The translations under genes were made by a program, and so were the position numbers. The notes beneath the pieces were generated by a model. It was not told where the DNA came from, searched no databases, and worked only from the letters and a program-made list of their open reading frames with translations. Positions 49,601 to 60,890 of a stretch of 64,000 bases of DNA are shown piece by piece. Origin of the DNA: Apricaphanius iberus (Eukaryota > Chordata > Actinopteri > Cyprinodontiformes > Aphaniidae); NCBI GenBank assembly GCA_028564705.1, contig JAPXFQ010002383.1:1426001-1490000 (forward strand). The letters run 5' to 3'. How positions within the stretch are numbered: the stretch's first letter is position 1; every line of letters begins with the position of its first letter.

Positions 49601-52600
49601 GAAGGAGCTCATTTTTATGTGGCATTTCTACTATTATGTCAGTCTGAACTCCAGTCACATTCATGCTCAGTTCAGCTCCCAAAATGCAGCCTGTCTGAGC
49701 TTCAGTTATATCCATGTCATCTTCCTGATAAACTACAAACCCATCAGATGACTCTGCGGTCGCAGCGGTCGTTCTTGCAACCAAATGATCGGCATTGTAG
49801 TCGTTTGGTGTTGAGAAACTGTATGAGGATGAGAATCTGTTTTTGGAGGAATCTTCTTGTTTACAGACAGATGGGATTAAATCTGGTGCTAAATTAGTGG
49901 CTATATTCATGGTGAGGCACTGAGTCATATCCATTGCAGCGTCATCTGCGACGAACCTCATGGTGTTCTCCCCACCTGAGGGTGACACGTTAATGTCTTG
50001 GTGGGGATCCAATTGGATGTAAGTGGCGATGGACACAGGGTGACTTTTTGTCACATCCAAACCAGCATCATTAGAAGAAAACAACAGTTTTCTGCCGCAG
50101 TCGTCTGCAGGTACAACCTCGTCCTATGGAGAAGTAAAGTCAGTGTGAGAGGACGACGATAGCAGACTACAATGTTCATATATTTTCCAAAAAATCCGGT
50201 TCATGAGAATTGATGTGTGCGTTATTTTATTATTAAAAGGTAATAATAAAAGCACCGCACTTCAGTTGAAGAGTAACCGTATGACTCTACCTAAATATCT
50301 GCATTAAGTAACCTGTGAAAATTTATTTTAATGAATGCCTAAGAACACTACTGACATAAAACACACACAATATCATTTAATTTAGCTATAGAGTAAAAAG
50401 ATCTGACAGTCAAAGTTCAGGGCAAAATAATTTCTATAATCACCTCAAAATAAGGATAGGGTGTAAAAGCACCCCTTTTTATTTTATTTTTTATTATTTG
50501 TGTTCAACATCTGTGCTTTAGGAAGTTTGTGAGACTATGAAAAGTATGTTACAAAAATTTCATTTCTGGGATTAAGAAAATAAAATAAAAACCAATTTCT
50601 TTTAAGCCTCACCTGATGCTTTTGGACCTGCATGTTCAAAAACAGCTTGCATGAAGTTTCCACACCTGGAGAAGTAAAAGGAATCAGGTAATTTGGATCA
50701 TTTTTACATTTTCCTTTGATGGAGAGTACAAAAAAATAAAATAAAAATACAACTAATAATGGTAAACAATGGTAACAGAAGCCTATTCCTATTCCTCTCC
50801 ACCAGATGAGTTTCAATTATTGGTTTTAAGATATTTTAATGTTTAAAATACTAGTTTCAAAAATGGCACAAAAAAAGACTCAGTCTGAGCATTTTCTGTT
50901 TCATGTCTTTGATTTAAAATAAACTACCAAATTCTGGCAATGCCAGAACGAGTATTGGAGTGATCGGAGGATTTGCTGGTTGTATGGAGTTCAGTGCTGG
51001 CCACTCCCCAAACTGACGCTGTGCACTGTCAGCGAGCTGGCTGAATGAAAGGTATGCCCCCCTTAAAACATTTACCCTACTTTTATCATTTGAGAAGCCA
51101 GTTCTATATCAGGTTTTAATTTTTTCTGGATCAATTCTCATTCCCTTTCATTTTTATCTTTTATTCCCTTGTGAGAAAAAAAAAAACACCCCAAAAATAA
51201 AGTTGGAGAGGTTTTTTGTTGTTTTTTTTACCTGTATGACCAGACGATCCTGGCCCTTCACTGTTCTGCTGTCCTAAAACAAAGGCTTCTTTCTTCAGGG
51301 TTTTGCTGAGAGGCTGAATTTCTTGTGAAGTAATGAGGAACTGAAAATGATCATCTGATCCCAGGAGTCCAACGATGCGGCCAGTTTGAACTTCAGTCAT
51401 ATCCATGCTCATATCACCTTCAGGACAAATATCTGACGAGGGTTCTCCACTACTTCTGTTGGTATTCAGTGGGCAGTTCTCTTGATCAGAATCCTTCCCT
51501 GGCATTTTATGCTGCGTCAGGGAGCAGTCTGTGCTGACCGTTTGCTTAGAGGATGGAGCGGAGATGGACAGGGTTCTGGGATTCTCTGGATTCCCAGAGT
51601 CGCCTGTTATGGAAAGACTCGCAGGTAACTCAGTAAATCGTGAACTAAAACTATCTGAAGACATCGGTGCAGACCATATTGAGCTGCTGTTGATATTTCC
51701 AGTGTGACTCTGAGTGATGTCCATAACGTCATCTGCAGTAAACACAACTGTTTTCTCTCTGGAGTTATCTTTTAAAACTGAGGAAACCTAAAAAACAAAA
51801 AAACAAGTCACCACCAGATTACAAAATACTGATGTCCATTTTCAAAAACTCCTTTATAATCCGTGTTATACTACTTTTAAAACTTCAGATGGTATCTCTG
51901 AAACTCACCCTATGGCTCTCATAAGGAGTGTGTACAGAGGGGTTTGTCAAAGAGGTCTTAGCTGAAAGAAGAACACAAAATTATTTGAACTCCATGAAGA
52001 ATTCCAGATAGAAAATGTGTCCAGAAATGCAATTTTTTAGTCTGATTAACCATTACACTGTGTTGATGCTATATGATGTTGTATCTGTATTTGCAGTTCA
52101 CTTTGTATTTTATGCAGGAACAGCTGTTATAAATAAGCTTTGGTTAAGTTTTTATGCATGAAAAAAAAAAAAAAAAACACAGGTAGATTTAAATCGGACA
52201 TTGGATTTGGTATTTTAAAAAAAATCGGAGATTTTATTTTCAAGCTATATCGCCCCACTCTATTTGATACGATTAAAATGAATGTACATAGTTTGGTACT
52301 AGTTGCGCATATTTTGGTCTCTGTGTGTAATGGCTAGTTTAGTATTAGCGTCAGGCAAGCTGCAACCAACTCAGAAATGTCTGATTTCTCACCTTTAAGG
52401 TCGTTTGACTTTACGCTTTTACAGCTCTGTTGCTTATTCATTTCTCTGGCTGGTGGCTTCGGTCCTTCACACTTTTCGTACATCTCTTGAGTCGGAAAGA
52501 GACACTGAAAAGGATCATCATCATCGTCGGCCCCCATGCTCACATCATCTTCAGGATAGAGAGTACTTCCATGAAAGGGTTCTCTGATTTTCTGCCTGCT

Positions 52601-55390
52601 GCTGCTTAGAGCTTTTGGCACCTGATTTTCTTTGTCCGCATGTTTAATTTGTGTCTCACTGTGACCAAAGGATGACTGTGTTTCATCAGAGGATGGTCCA
52701 GCTATAAGTGTCATCCCGGTGAGAACAGCATTGGTGCCTGAGGGAGTCGGTTTGGAGAGGCTTGAGAGGAAGTTTTTAAAATCAGGATCCAAAAGAGGCA
52801 CCGAAGTGGAAAGGGTTGAATCTGCTTTTTTGTCTACCAGTAATGATGACGACGGATTTGCTGCTTGTAAAGAGAGGCCTGGAGTCACATCTGTGAATAC
52901 AACAGGGACGTCCCCCTCTGAGAGTAACAAATCATAGTTATGAAGGGATAGATCTCCAAGCAGCTCTGGATCACTGTTGATGTTTATGGTGTGACTACGA
53001 GTCATGTCCATGATGGCATCTTCAGTCGAAAACATGACTGTTTGCTCCCCAAAGTCATTCCCACTATCAAAGTGGACCTAGTGAAAGTAAATAACCTGAT
53101 GTCAATGAATAATTACTAAACAGTTTATACACACAAAAATAAATGAGAAATATTTAAGAAAAAAGGAGCCTTGTAGTTTACCGGTTTGGTGGCTGTTAGG
53201 ATGTAACAAGCATAACACTTACTAAAATAACTAATAACTAAAATACAGCAATTATTTCTACTTTTCCTACACCAATTTACAGGCCTGTTAAAAGTCCATT
53301 TTATAACCATAACCAAAAATTTTTTCATCCAGGTAATTTTTCAGTGGAAACCCTTTTCTTTCTCCAGATAATTTAGTTGTTTTTTTGATGAATTATGGTG
53401 ATAAAAGAAAATTCTCAAATCACACAAATAATTGATTCTGATGCTGTTTAGACTAGTTTAAAGCTATTAAATAATTACCATAACAATTATCATTTTATTA
53501 ATAAAAAGAAAACAACCCTTAATCTAACCACAATAACTACGATCAAACCCAGTAAGCAGTAATTGTTTTTTGGGAGTCACATTAACCCTATATCCTTGTG
53601 GTACATTATGAGCAGATTAGAGAAAATACTTTTAAATCCGTTTTCTCAGAGTGGTTATGAAATGTCTCTAAGGCAGGTAGGAAGATACCAAATTTACAAA
53701 CAAAATAACCAACACATGAACTCTACACTCACCATTTCTCTTTGTTGAGAAGCATGTAGAGGAGCATTCAACAGGGTTTCTATACCTACATTCAGAGAGC
53801 TGAATTAGTAATAATACTAAAAATCAGACAACAAAAACTACGACCAACATAACATTATTCTCACCCAGGATCTGTGGACTTGTTTCCTCATTTGCCACCA
53901 CCTGAACCCTTTTTCAGAAAAAACAAAATATACGTTCAAATAGATGCAAAACGCAAGTAAATAAAAAATGATATTGGTTAAACTTGTCCCCTTACCTGTT
54001 TTGTGTTGTTACGGTGGCTGCAATAAAATGCAGAGGAGCAATTATAAAGATGTATTGAATGAATTAAAGGTATAATGGTCTGTAAGTTTAATGCCTACCT
54101 GCTGCAGTTAGGTCTTGAAGAGGGCTGCGTGCAGGGGAAGCATTCTTGGCCTCCCTGTTAAAAACAAAAAAACGAGCTGATTAGGTAAAAAAATATTTCA
54201 ACATGAAACAGAATATTAGGCGTTTTATGCTTGCTCTCACTTGGCAAAAAGCAGAACATCATTTGCTGGAGCAAAACTGACTCTTCTCGAATTCCTCTTT
54301 TCAACTGGTTTGGCACTCTCCACCTTAGTGAGCAAGGGAAAAAGATCATATTTTTAATAGTTTGTATTATTATTTTACAGCATTCAATTATTTTAAATCA
54401 AGATATATACTGAACGTATGTACTTTAATAGATCACAACAGATAAACAGAACCTGGCAGTCCATTTACCTCATTTTCCTGTTGTTCCGAGTCCCGGAATA
54501 CTGATGATTTCCGTGGGGCTTTTAAAATCTGAAAATTTAAGTTCAGGTTATTCATATGCTGTTCTCAACCACTTTTTTGTGCAAACACAAAAGCTACTTC
54601 TTAACTTATTACTGATATCTATGTGTTTGTCAAATATGTAAACAAAGAAACCGAAACTAATGGATGAATGACTGACAGACAAATCAATCGACGGATGGAT
54701 AAAAATGTCAAAGGATGGGGAGGTAACGTGAATGAATAGATGAACGTATGGAGAGTTAAGTGGATGGATGATTGACAAACGGATAACAAAAGGAGTAAAG
54801 GGGGTAAATACAAATACTTTTTGATACTTTCTTTTCTCTATTGCCTTACCCATCCAAACCTGCAAGGATTTTGAGTACTTCCTGTTATAAAATATTTTGT
54901 ATTACTTACAGACGAAATGCGTCGCTTGGAACATCCGCTGCCTTCACTGTACCACAAAACAAAAATCAATAGAATTAAATTGTTTCTGCTTGGGTAACTG
55001 TTTTTTTTTTTTATGTAGCAAAAGTAGTTCCCACTTGATTAAATACAATTTCATTTTACCCCCCCAATGACTTGTACGGGACGGCATGATATTGAGCAAT
55101 TTACCTTTACGGTTAGGCTAATTTTCATGCAAAGCTGAATAAAGTAAGTACAACACACAGTAGATATTCTACAGTTACATATGCTAAAATGTTCAACTAA
55201 TCAATTATTGTAACAGAATACAGGAAAAGACCCTTAACTGTATAATCAATGTGGGAAAAAAGGTTAAAACTCCTTTTACTTAGACTAAAAACATTGAACC
55301 CCATTTAAAACTGAAGCAAAGACTTTAACTGACCCCTATAAACAAAATTATTTTTACTCACACATTCTTTCCAGGATCCAAAGGGTCCAT
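40623..55390 (-). CDS. knl1: Outer kinetochore scaffold KNL1 (CASC5)
   Basis: Model of 31 coding exons: 55390-55362, 54946-54910, 54528-54469, 54323-54241, 54154-54099, 54017-53996, 53908-53865, 53785-53733, 53077-52393, 51961-51909, 51787-51232, 50665-50613, 50123-49493, 49287-49235, 49097-46422, 46153-46039, 45957-45896, 45793-45695, 45594-45479, 45310-45220, 45134-45018, 44935-44848, 43933-43871, 43791-43752, 43654-43550, 43453-43344, 42168-42103, 41968-41859, 41531-41410, 41067-40942, 40719-40623 (6618 nt, 2205 aa). PP1-docking SILK (22-25) and RVSF (56-59) follow basic Aurora-type sites. About 19 MELT-like motifs run to about residue 1300, and a KI-like PDFKNFLSSL (about 226-236) could bind Bub1/BubR1. 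Coiled coils and a C-terminal RWD region (from about 1996) follow; RWDs dock Zwint/Mis12. A noncoding 5' exon ends at 56215. Confidence 0.95.
44182..44260. repeat. Short repeat fragment (GGGCTGGGCGATAA type)
   Basis: The phrase AGGGCTGGGCGATAAATTGA followed by TTTATCGATT is a common teleost repeat edge. It sits in a knl1 intron, and a related inverted phrase (GATATATTGCCCAGGCC) lies at 43123-43139. Confidence 0.4.
46422..49287 (-). repeat. knl1 MELT module, copy 4 (expanded)
   Basis: The short exon 49287-49235 (53 bp, AETSTKSSLKKTVERSQ) plus the large exon 49097-46422 (2676 bp) have the same entry phases, but the large exon ends in phase 0. It opens VEYDLKDDCREKTVRF and carries twelve MELT-like units. 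Its remaining part is a Ser/Asp/Glu-rich linker ending before QRMSPEFAET. Confidence 0.88.
48163..48830 (-). repeat. Six near-identical 111-bp MELT units inside knl1 exon 15
   Basis: Each unit encodes 37 residues: a T-Omega motif (EKTVRF), the MELT core (AAMDVT), the SHT motif (RSHTV or KSHTV), and a constant linker IATDLINENPLPAGG. The six DNA copies differ at only a few bases (for example the R/K and S/N codons), while flanking units 1-2 and 9-12 are divergent. In the family, MPS1 phosphorylates the MELT threonine and BUB3-BUB1 binds. Confidence 0.95.
49493..50665 (-). repeat. knl1 MELT module, copy 3
   Basis: The short exon 50665-50613 (53 bp, VETSCKLFLNMQVQKHQ) plus the large exon 50123-49493 (631 bp) have the same phases. 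MELT-like cores LDVTKSHP, MDMTQCLT, MDITEAQTG and MNVTGVQT are visible. Confidence 0.85.
51232..51961 (-). repeat. knl1 MELT module, copy 2
   Basis: The short exon 51961-51909 (53 bp, KTSLTNPSVHTPYESHR) plus the large exon 51787-51232 (556 bp) have the same phases as copy 1. The large exon opens VSSVLKDNSREKTVVF, then MDITQSHT, with a second motif MDMTEVQTG near its end. Confidence 0.85.
52393..53785 (-). repeat. knl1 MELT module, copy 1
   Basis: The short exon 53785-53733 (53 bp, IETLLNAPLHASQQREM) plus the large exon 53077-52393 (685 bp) form a phase 1-1 pair. The large exon opens VHFDSGNDFGEQTVMF and then the MELT-type unit MDMTRSHT. It also carries the KI-like PDFKNFLSSLSK and an acidic relic (SMGADDDDDPF) where copy 2 has SMDMTEVQTG. 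Confidence 0.85.
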
Positions 55391-56214
55391 CTTCGCCTGA
55401 AAAAAAATTGTAAATCAAAAACTAATCTACATATCTGGATGACAAGGTAATGTGCAAACAGCCATAACGCAGTTAACGGATAACCTGTTTATTTTCAAGG
55501 GAATTGCAGGTGCATGACGCCACCAAACTAGTCTATCATGGCAAATCTTACATTAAATGAAGAACTAGAAAATGGTGATTAGGGTGGTGAAAGATTTTAT
55601 TAACCAAAGTTTCTGTTGTCGAAGCAAACAGCATTTTTTTTCAGGACATGCATAGAGTTATTTCACAACTCAAAATGTACCCTACTACAAATGGTCACAC
55701 CTGGGCTTAATCTTCGCAAGACAAATATGTAAATGTAACTTGTAAAGTCTTGCACCAATAAAAAAAAGTGTGGTTTTATATGTATATGAAAAAAGAAATG
55801 TGATTTACCTAAAAAAATAATAGGCCTTAGACCGTTTAAACCTGGTCCGACTTACAGTGTACATAAAACTGTTCCTAGGCAACATCATTTATAGTTATTT
55901 AAGCCTTTACATGTCAAAATGCATTATGTTCTAAGGATATTTCATTATTTTACAACGCGAAACAACTGTTTCAGGTAAAATTCTTGTTTTCAAGTTATCC
56001 ATAGTCATCCAAAACATCGTATTTGCCCTTTACTATAACGAATTAGGCACCAATATCAGCGTCACACTATATAAAAAAAGGAAAAAAAAGAGTATGTTTG
56101 TTAACAATTGTTCGCATAGCTAGCATTGGCAGAAACTGATTTAGCGTTGTTACCAGTCTTATTGTCAGCAAGCCATCGATAGGCAAGCCGTCGAAACAGT
56201 ATTAAACCACGTAC

Positions 56215-56640
56215 CTGGTATGCAGTTAAATGACTACCGTCCTACACCAGGTGTAATTACTTGGTTACTACCGTAAAAAAGGTTTATAAGACATTTGTCT
56301 TTAGGCAGTGCGCGAGTTTCCAACCTTAAGCTAACGTCTAAAGTTTTGAATTTAGCCGCCTCCACGCATGCGCATTAGTTATTGTAATGCTGGTCTCGCG
56401 TAATTTCTCGGTTTCTATTTTTAAATTTTGCTTAAAAAATATAATATCGACAAAGGCTCACCAATAATTTAACTTAAATAGTTATATTTAAAAAAAAAAT
56501 ATATATATATATATATATATGTATTCTTGAGGGTGCTTTATTTACACCGGAAACTGTTACGAGACCGGAAGAGATAATAGAGGGCGGGACATATTTGAAA
56601 TTCGTGACTGTTGAGAAAATTCACACTGGTAGGTAATGGT
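56215..56640. promoter_or_regulatory. Divergent knl1 / knstrn promoter region
   Basis: A minus-strand donor at 56214-56213 (ACCAG|GTACG) marks the end of a noncoding knl1 5' exon that splices to the ATG exon (acceptor before 55396). A plus-strand donor (CACTG|GTAGGT, about 56629) fits a noncoding knstrn first exon joining the acceptor before 57121. Between them lie an NRF1-like CGCATGCGCA (56365-56374), two ETS-type CCGGAA sites (56547-56552, 56565-56570), a GGGCGGG box (56582-56588) and CHR-like TTTGAA hexamers (56345-56350, 56594-56599). The latter are usual in DREAM/MuvB-controlled mitotic genes. A TA microsatellite (56499-56520) sits in the middle. Transcription starts are inferred. Confidence 0.6.
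56499..56520. repeat. (AT)n microsatellite in divergent promoter
   Basis: Eleven AT units between the two inferred start regions. Confidence 0.9.
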
Positions 56641-57170
56641 GTATGTTCGTTTTTAGTACATCTCTGGACGTTTATGTATATTTGAACAATATTTCATTGT
56701 TATTTTATATCGCCCATACTGTAAACTGGCTAGGCATTTTTAAGTTGTTCTAGCAAATGTTGCACTCAAGACACGCAACATGCCGTTAATTGTGTACTTT
56801 CCGTAAAAATGTATGGCAAATTATATTTATGCGATGGAATATCTTAGACCAATATGTCAGATGGTAAATATTGAAGGGATATAAAATATCGTTAAAGTCT
56901 CTGATATTGTAGTGTATGGTAGTATATTTTTATTGCCTATCTAATCGGGGCTGATGCACGTAATCGTCTTAGTTTTAATTACGTTCAGAACAATTACCAA
57001 TTTATTGTAATATTCATTTGAAAGTCAGGATTTTAGTGTTCTTTTTCTTGTCTGAAATGGAGATGTATACATTTTCGCCACATCCTGATTTTTTTAAAAG
57101 CCAGTTTTGTTCCAAACAGGTGACTTTATTATTATTGACATTAACGTCGCTGCGTGTGGGGGGAAAAGCA

Positions 57171-58967
57171 ATGTCTTCAAAGATTCCAAGAGGTGAGTTT
57201 ATTATAAAATTTTTGTGCGTGATGTTTAAATTGTATATTTAATTTTAGACTGGCTTTCATAAAAATAAAAAAACACTGAGGGATATCTACATTTTCAGGT
57301 GTGCATTTACCAGTAGAGGCAAAAACCGTTCAGAAAACAGAAACAAATCTTAAAAATCTGAGGGAAAATGTACCAAGGTAAAAAACTAATCGTTTTTATT
57401 TCTATTTTGGCGTTAAGCTCTTAATGGTGTTGGTTTAATTTCCTCATTAAAGTTGAAATGACTTTTCCTTCAGAAAAAATGCTGCTCCTAAAGTTCACAA
57501 AGGGTAAGTCAGTCATCATATTATATAAGATTAATGTTCAGCAGGCACTACAAATGTTTGTTCTGTTTGTCATGTCTTTATTGCATTTTTATGTAGGGTC
57601 TCAACCAGATATGGCCAGCAGGTGGAGCTAAAAGAGCAAAATCAGAACTTGGTGGCTGCAAATGAGGAACTGAAGAAAAACCTATTAGAGAAGCAGGTCA
57701 AGAAAGTAGTGTTTATTATAACAAATTTCACATGCTTCTAATATAACACTTATTTTCTCTCTGGAATCAATAAAGTATTTTTGAATTGAATTTAATATAC
57801 TCTTCATTTTAAAGCAAAGAGTTCATGACTTGGAGCTGCAACTCGACAAGCTTCAGAAGGAGAATGTAGGGTTTCAGAAAAACCTAGAGGACTGTCACAC
57901 GCTCCTAGTTTCTGCCAAAATAGATCCAGGTGAAAAAGACAAGTTTCTGTTTAAATCTCAATTTTCTAACGATTGTGATGACGCCTGATTTAATAAAAAT
58001 GAGTTTGATGTTTTAGTTTTAGGAGAAAGGGTTGGAGATGCAGCAAGACAGAAAGAAGACGACAGGAAACAAGTTATGGTATGTTTTCATTAAGGATGAA
58101 CCGATACTGGTATCGGGGCCGATACTGTTCTTATGTACTGTATTATTATCGGTTAAAGTTAACCGATACCATGAACCGATACTTAAAATGTGGAAACTGT
58201 AATAATTTAACAGAAAATATATTTTTTAAATTGAAATATTAATTTTTCTTTAATTTTTTATAAAATGTTTTTCAAATTTATCATAATTTGTTGTAACAAG
58301 CAGATAAAAAAAACTGTCTTCCAATTTATTTCAATTTTGTGTGTGGAAGTAGTATTGGTACTCTGTATCGGCAAGTACTCATATCTTATTGGTTTGAGAG
58401 AAAAAAGGTATTGTTTTATCCCTAGTGCCTTTTCCTCATGGCACACCGTTTATGTAATTTGGTACTCTTTGGTTCGGTATCGGCAGTTTATCAACCTCAT
58501 ATATTGGTATGGCAAACGAAAAAAGTGGATTGGTGCATTCCTAGTTTTTCCCTTTCACTTGATGATTTACACATTTACAAAAAAAACGCTAGCAAAATTC
58601 AGGACAAAAAGTACACATGCACAATGAACAGTTGAACCTTGCATGAAATAATCTCTTTGTGAATAACTGTATATATTTCAGAGTGTCTCCACCGATCTGC
58701 TGAGGGAATTAAAGGCATTTGGAGAAACTGCATCACAACAGCACGCTCAGCTTCAAGTAAGTCATCCTCTTCTCTCACTTTTATGATCCTGTTGCAACCC
58801 TTCTGTTTGGCCTGGCTGACGTTTCATTGTCTCTTTAGGAGATCCAAGCAACAATGGAGGGCATCACAAAAGCGCGAGAACTTATGAAGCGAGAAAGGGA
58901 AAACTTCTCTCAGGAGGCTGCCGAAATGGAGAGAGCTCTAAGAGAGGCAGAAGCACTCGTACTGTAA
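57171..58967 (+). CDS. knstrn: Kinetochore-localised astrin-binding protein (SKAP)
   Basis: Eight coding exons: 57171-57192, 57299-57377, 57474-57503, 57597-57696, 57815-57929, 58017-58078, 58682-58756, 58839-58967 (stop TAA), together 612 nt, 203 aa, with all phases consistent. Recognition rests on the coiled-coil block STRYGQQVELKEQNQ then LVAANEELKKNLLEK, and the C-terminal LLRELKAFGETASQQHAQL, QEIQATMEGITKARE; these resemble vertebrate KNSTRN. Most of residues 65-200 should be coiled coil. The protein partners with astrin (SPAG5) at kinetochore microtubules and spindle poles to stabilise bi-orientation (family knowledge). At 203 aa it is shorter than human KNSTRN (about 316 aa), lacking most of the N-terminal region. 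A longer start at 57056 is open but crosses a likely acceptor (AAACAG before 57121), so ATG 57171 is preferred. Confidence 0.87.
58090..58425. repeat. TATCGG-type interspersed repeat, copy 4
   Basis: It begins AAGGATGAACCGATACTGGTATCGG, passes through CTTCCAATTTATTTCAAT and GTATTGGTACTCTGTATCGGC, and ends TATTGTTTTATCCCTAG. It is the same family and orientation as 4965-5312. It fills part of knstrn intron 6. Confidence 0.65.
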
Positions 58968-59038
58968 AATACAAAAACAAAATTTTAACTTAGAATAGTT
59001 TTGTACATATTGATGTGTTGCATGAGATTAAATGTTGA

Positions 59039-59044
59039 AATAAA
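59039..59044 (+). terminator. knstrn polyadenylation signal (AATAAA)
   Basis: A canonical AATAAA lies 72 bases after the knstrn stop. Confidence 0.75.
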
Positions 59045-59261
59045 GAATTCATATGTCTCTATAGTTATTTATTTTTTATTTCGAACAAATACACAGCAGG
59101 ATGCCATCTTTAACAAGATCGGGTCATTCAAATTATTCTTTCAGTTCATGGAATTCTATAAAATGATATTTTTCTAAACTGTTGAAAATATCACTTGTAC
59201 GTAAAAAGGAAAGGAAAAATGTTTGCACTATATGGGGTGTCTAGATCCAATTGTGAGTCAC

Positions 59262-59415
59262 AGTTCTGGCCGCACAGTGGTGCCGTCAGTAACACTCTTG
59301 CCTTGCAGCATGAAGGTCATGGGTTCAAATCCTGGGGTTTTTCCCCTTTCAAGTTTGCATGTTCTCTCTGTGTACTCTGGCTTCCTTCAACAGTCCAAAA
59401 ACATGACTGTCGGGT
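59262..59415. repeat. Teleost interspersed repeat with B-box-like word
   Basis: CTGGCCGCACAGTGGTGCCG, then TTGCCTTGCAGCATGAAGGTC, GGGTTCAAATCCTGG (pol III B-box-like) and GTTTGCATGTTCTC...CAGTCCAAAAACATGACTG follow the usual order of a very abundant fish repeat. No functional tRNA fold is present. It matches the element at 4243-4412 in reverse. Confidence 0.65.
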
Positions 59416-60164
59416 TATGATCTTACACTCTTAAAAAAAAAAATTGTGGTTCAACAAAAAAAAAAATGGTTGTAAGATTTTGTATTGATCTTTTTTCGTA
59501 ATTCCAACTAAGAAACTATTGAGTAATTCCCATGAATCCTTTACAGCCGGACTCACTCAATTTGTTTAGTACAACCACAACAATTTGTTTTGTCCTCTAC
59601 AACATTAATTATGTTGAACCAACTACATTTTTATGTCAAAGTTTTAGTGTTAATAATCGGTCAAATTACTCTATTTTAAATTGCTATAACTCCATTATTT
59701 TATGTTTCTTCTACTTAAAAAAAAGTCCATGCAAAATGTTACATCAATTTTATTAACAGCAGCAGTATTAACAACATATTTCACTTAAGTCAATAAATTA
59801 GACATGGTAATTTCAGTTTTACTGTCAAAATGTATTATTATCAGACATGATAAATTTGGCAAGGGCAGGAAACGTGACACGGAGGAATGAGGAATTCTGC
59901 AGTTTCGTCTGCCCTTTTGCAAAAATTACTTTGTTGGGGGAAATGCCCTGTACGCCCACCGCACTGTTTACGTCGTATCCCCCCACCAAGAAGATTCATC
60001 AGGATCCTCCGGTACATTTCTTGCTGTCTGAAAGCAGCCAAAAGTCAACTATTGGGGTAAAAAGTTGTCTATTTGAAAAGGCAACTCCGGTTAAAGACCA
60101 GATGGAATTGTCTGCGAATATTCTCGAACGTCTATCTGAAAACGTTTTTAGACTATGAGAAATA

Positions 60165-60890
60165 AGATTCTCTTGTCTGATGACACCAAGAGTTAACACT
60201 TTGGTGTTAAATCTAAGCGGTATGTGTATACTATACAGTGAAACATGGTGGTGGGAGCATGATGTTGTGGGGGCAGGGGGGTTCAGCTGCAGGGACAGGA
60301 CAACTGGTTACAACTGAAGAAAAGATGAATGCAGCCAAGTACAGGCATATCCTGGGAGAAAACCTGCTCCAGAGTGATCAGGACCTCAGACTGGGCCGGA
60401 GGTTCACATTTCAACAGGACAATGACCCTAAGCCCACAGCTAAAATAACAAAGAAGTGGCTTCAGAGAAAGTCTGTGACCGTTCTTGACTGGCCCAGCCA
60501 GAGCCTTGACTTAAACCCAATAAAGCATCTCTGGAGAGACCTGAAAATGGCTGTCCACCAACATTCACCATCCAACCTGACAGAACTGCAGAGGATTCCT
60601 AAATTCAGGTGTTTAAAACTTATTGCATCTTTCCCAAGAATACTCGTGGCTTTACTAGCTCAAAAGGGTGCTTATACTCAATACTGAGCAAAGGGCCTGT
60701 ACCCTTATTATCATGTGATATTTCAGTTTTTCTTTTTTAATACCTTTGCTAAAATTTCTACATTAGTTTTTTTTCTGTCGAAATGGGTTGCTGAGTTTAC
60801 ATTAATTAGAAAAAAATAAACTTTTGGGATTTAAGCAAATGGCTGCAATGAAACAGAGTAAAAAATGTAAAGGGGTTTGATTACTCTCCA
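60165..60890 (+). mobile_element. Degenerate Tc1-like transposase, C-terminal half
   Basis: It starts within TTCTCTTGTCTGATGACACC, which corresponds to FSDET. An open stretch at 60238-60687 reads KHGGGSMMLWGQ, FQQDNDPKPTAK and LDLNPIKHLWRDLK. Compared with active Tc1 transposases, the third catalytic residue is Lys instead of Glu (NPIKHLW), and DNDPKPT replaces the usual DNDPKHT. The N-terminal half is missing. The 3' tail (60690-60890) matches the usual Tc1 3' noncoding words, but no terminal repeat pair could be closed. Confidence 0.8.

Noticed and set aside
57056..57170. Longer N-terminus for knstrn starting at ATG 57056
   Set aside because: It would run through a likely 3' splice site (AAACAG at 57115-57120), and the extra residues do not resemble the family.
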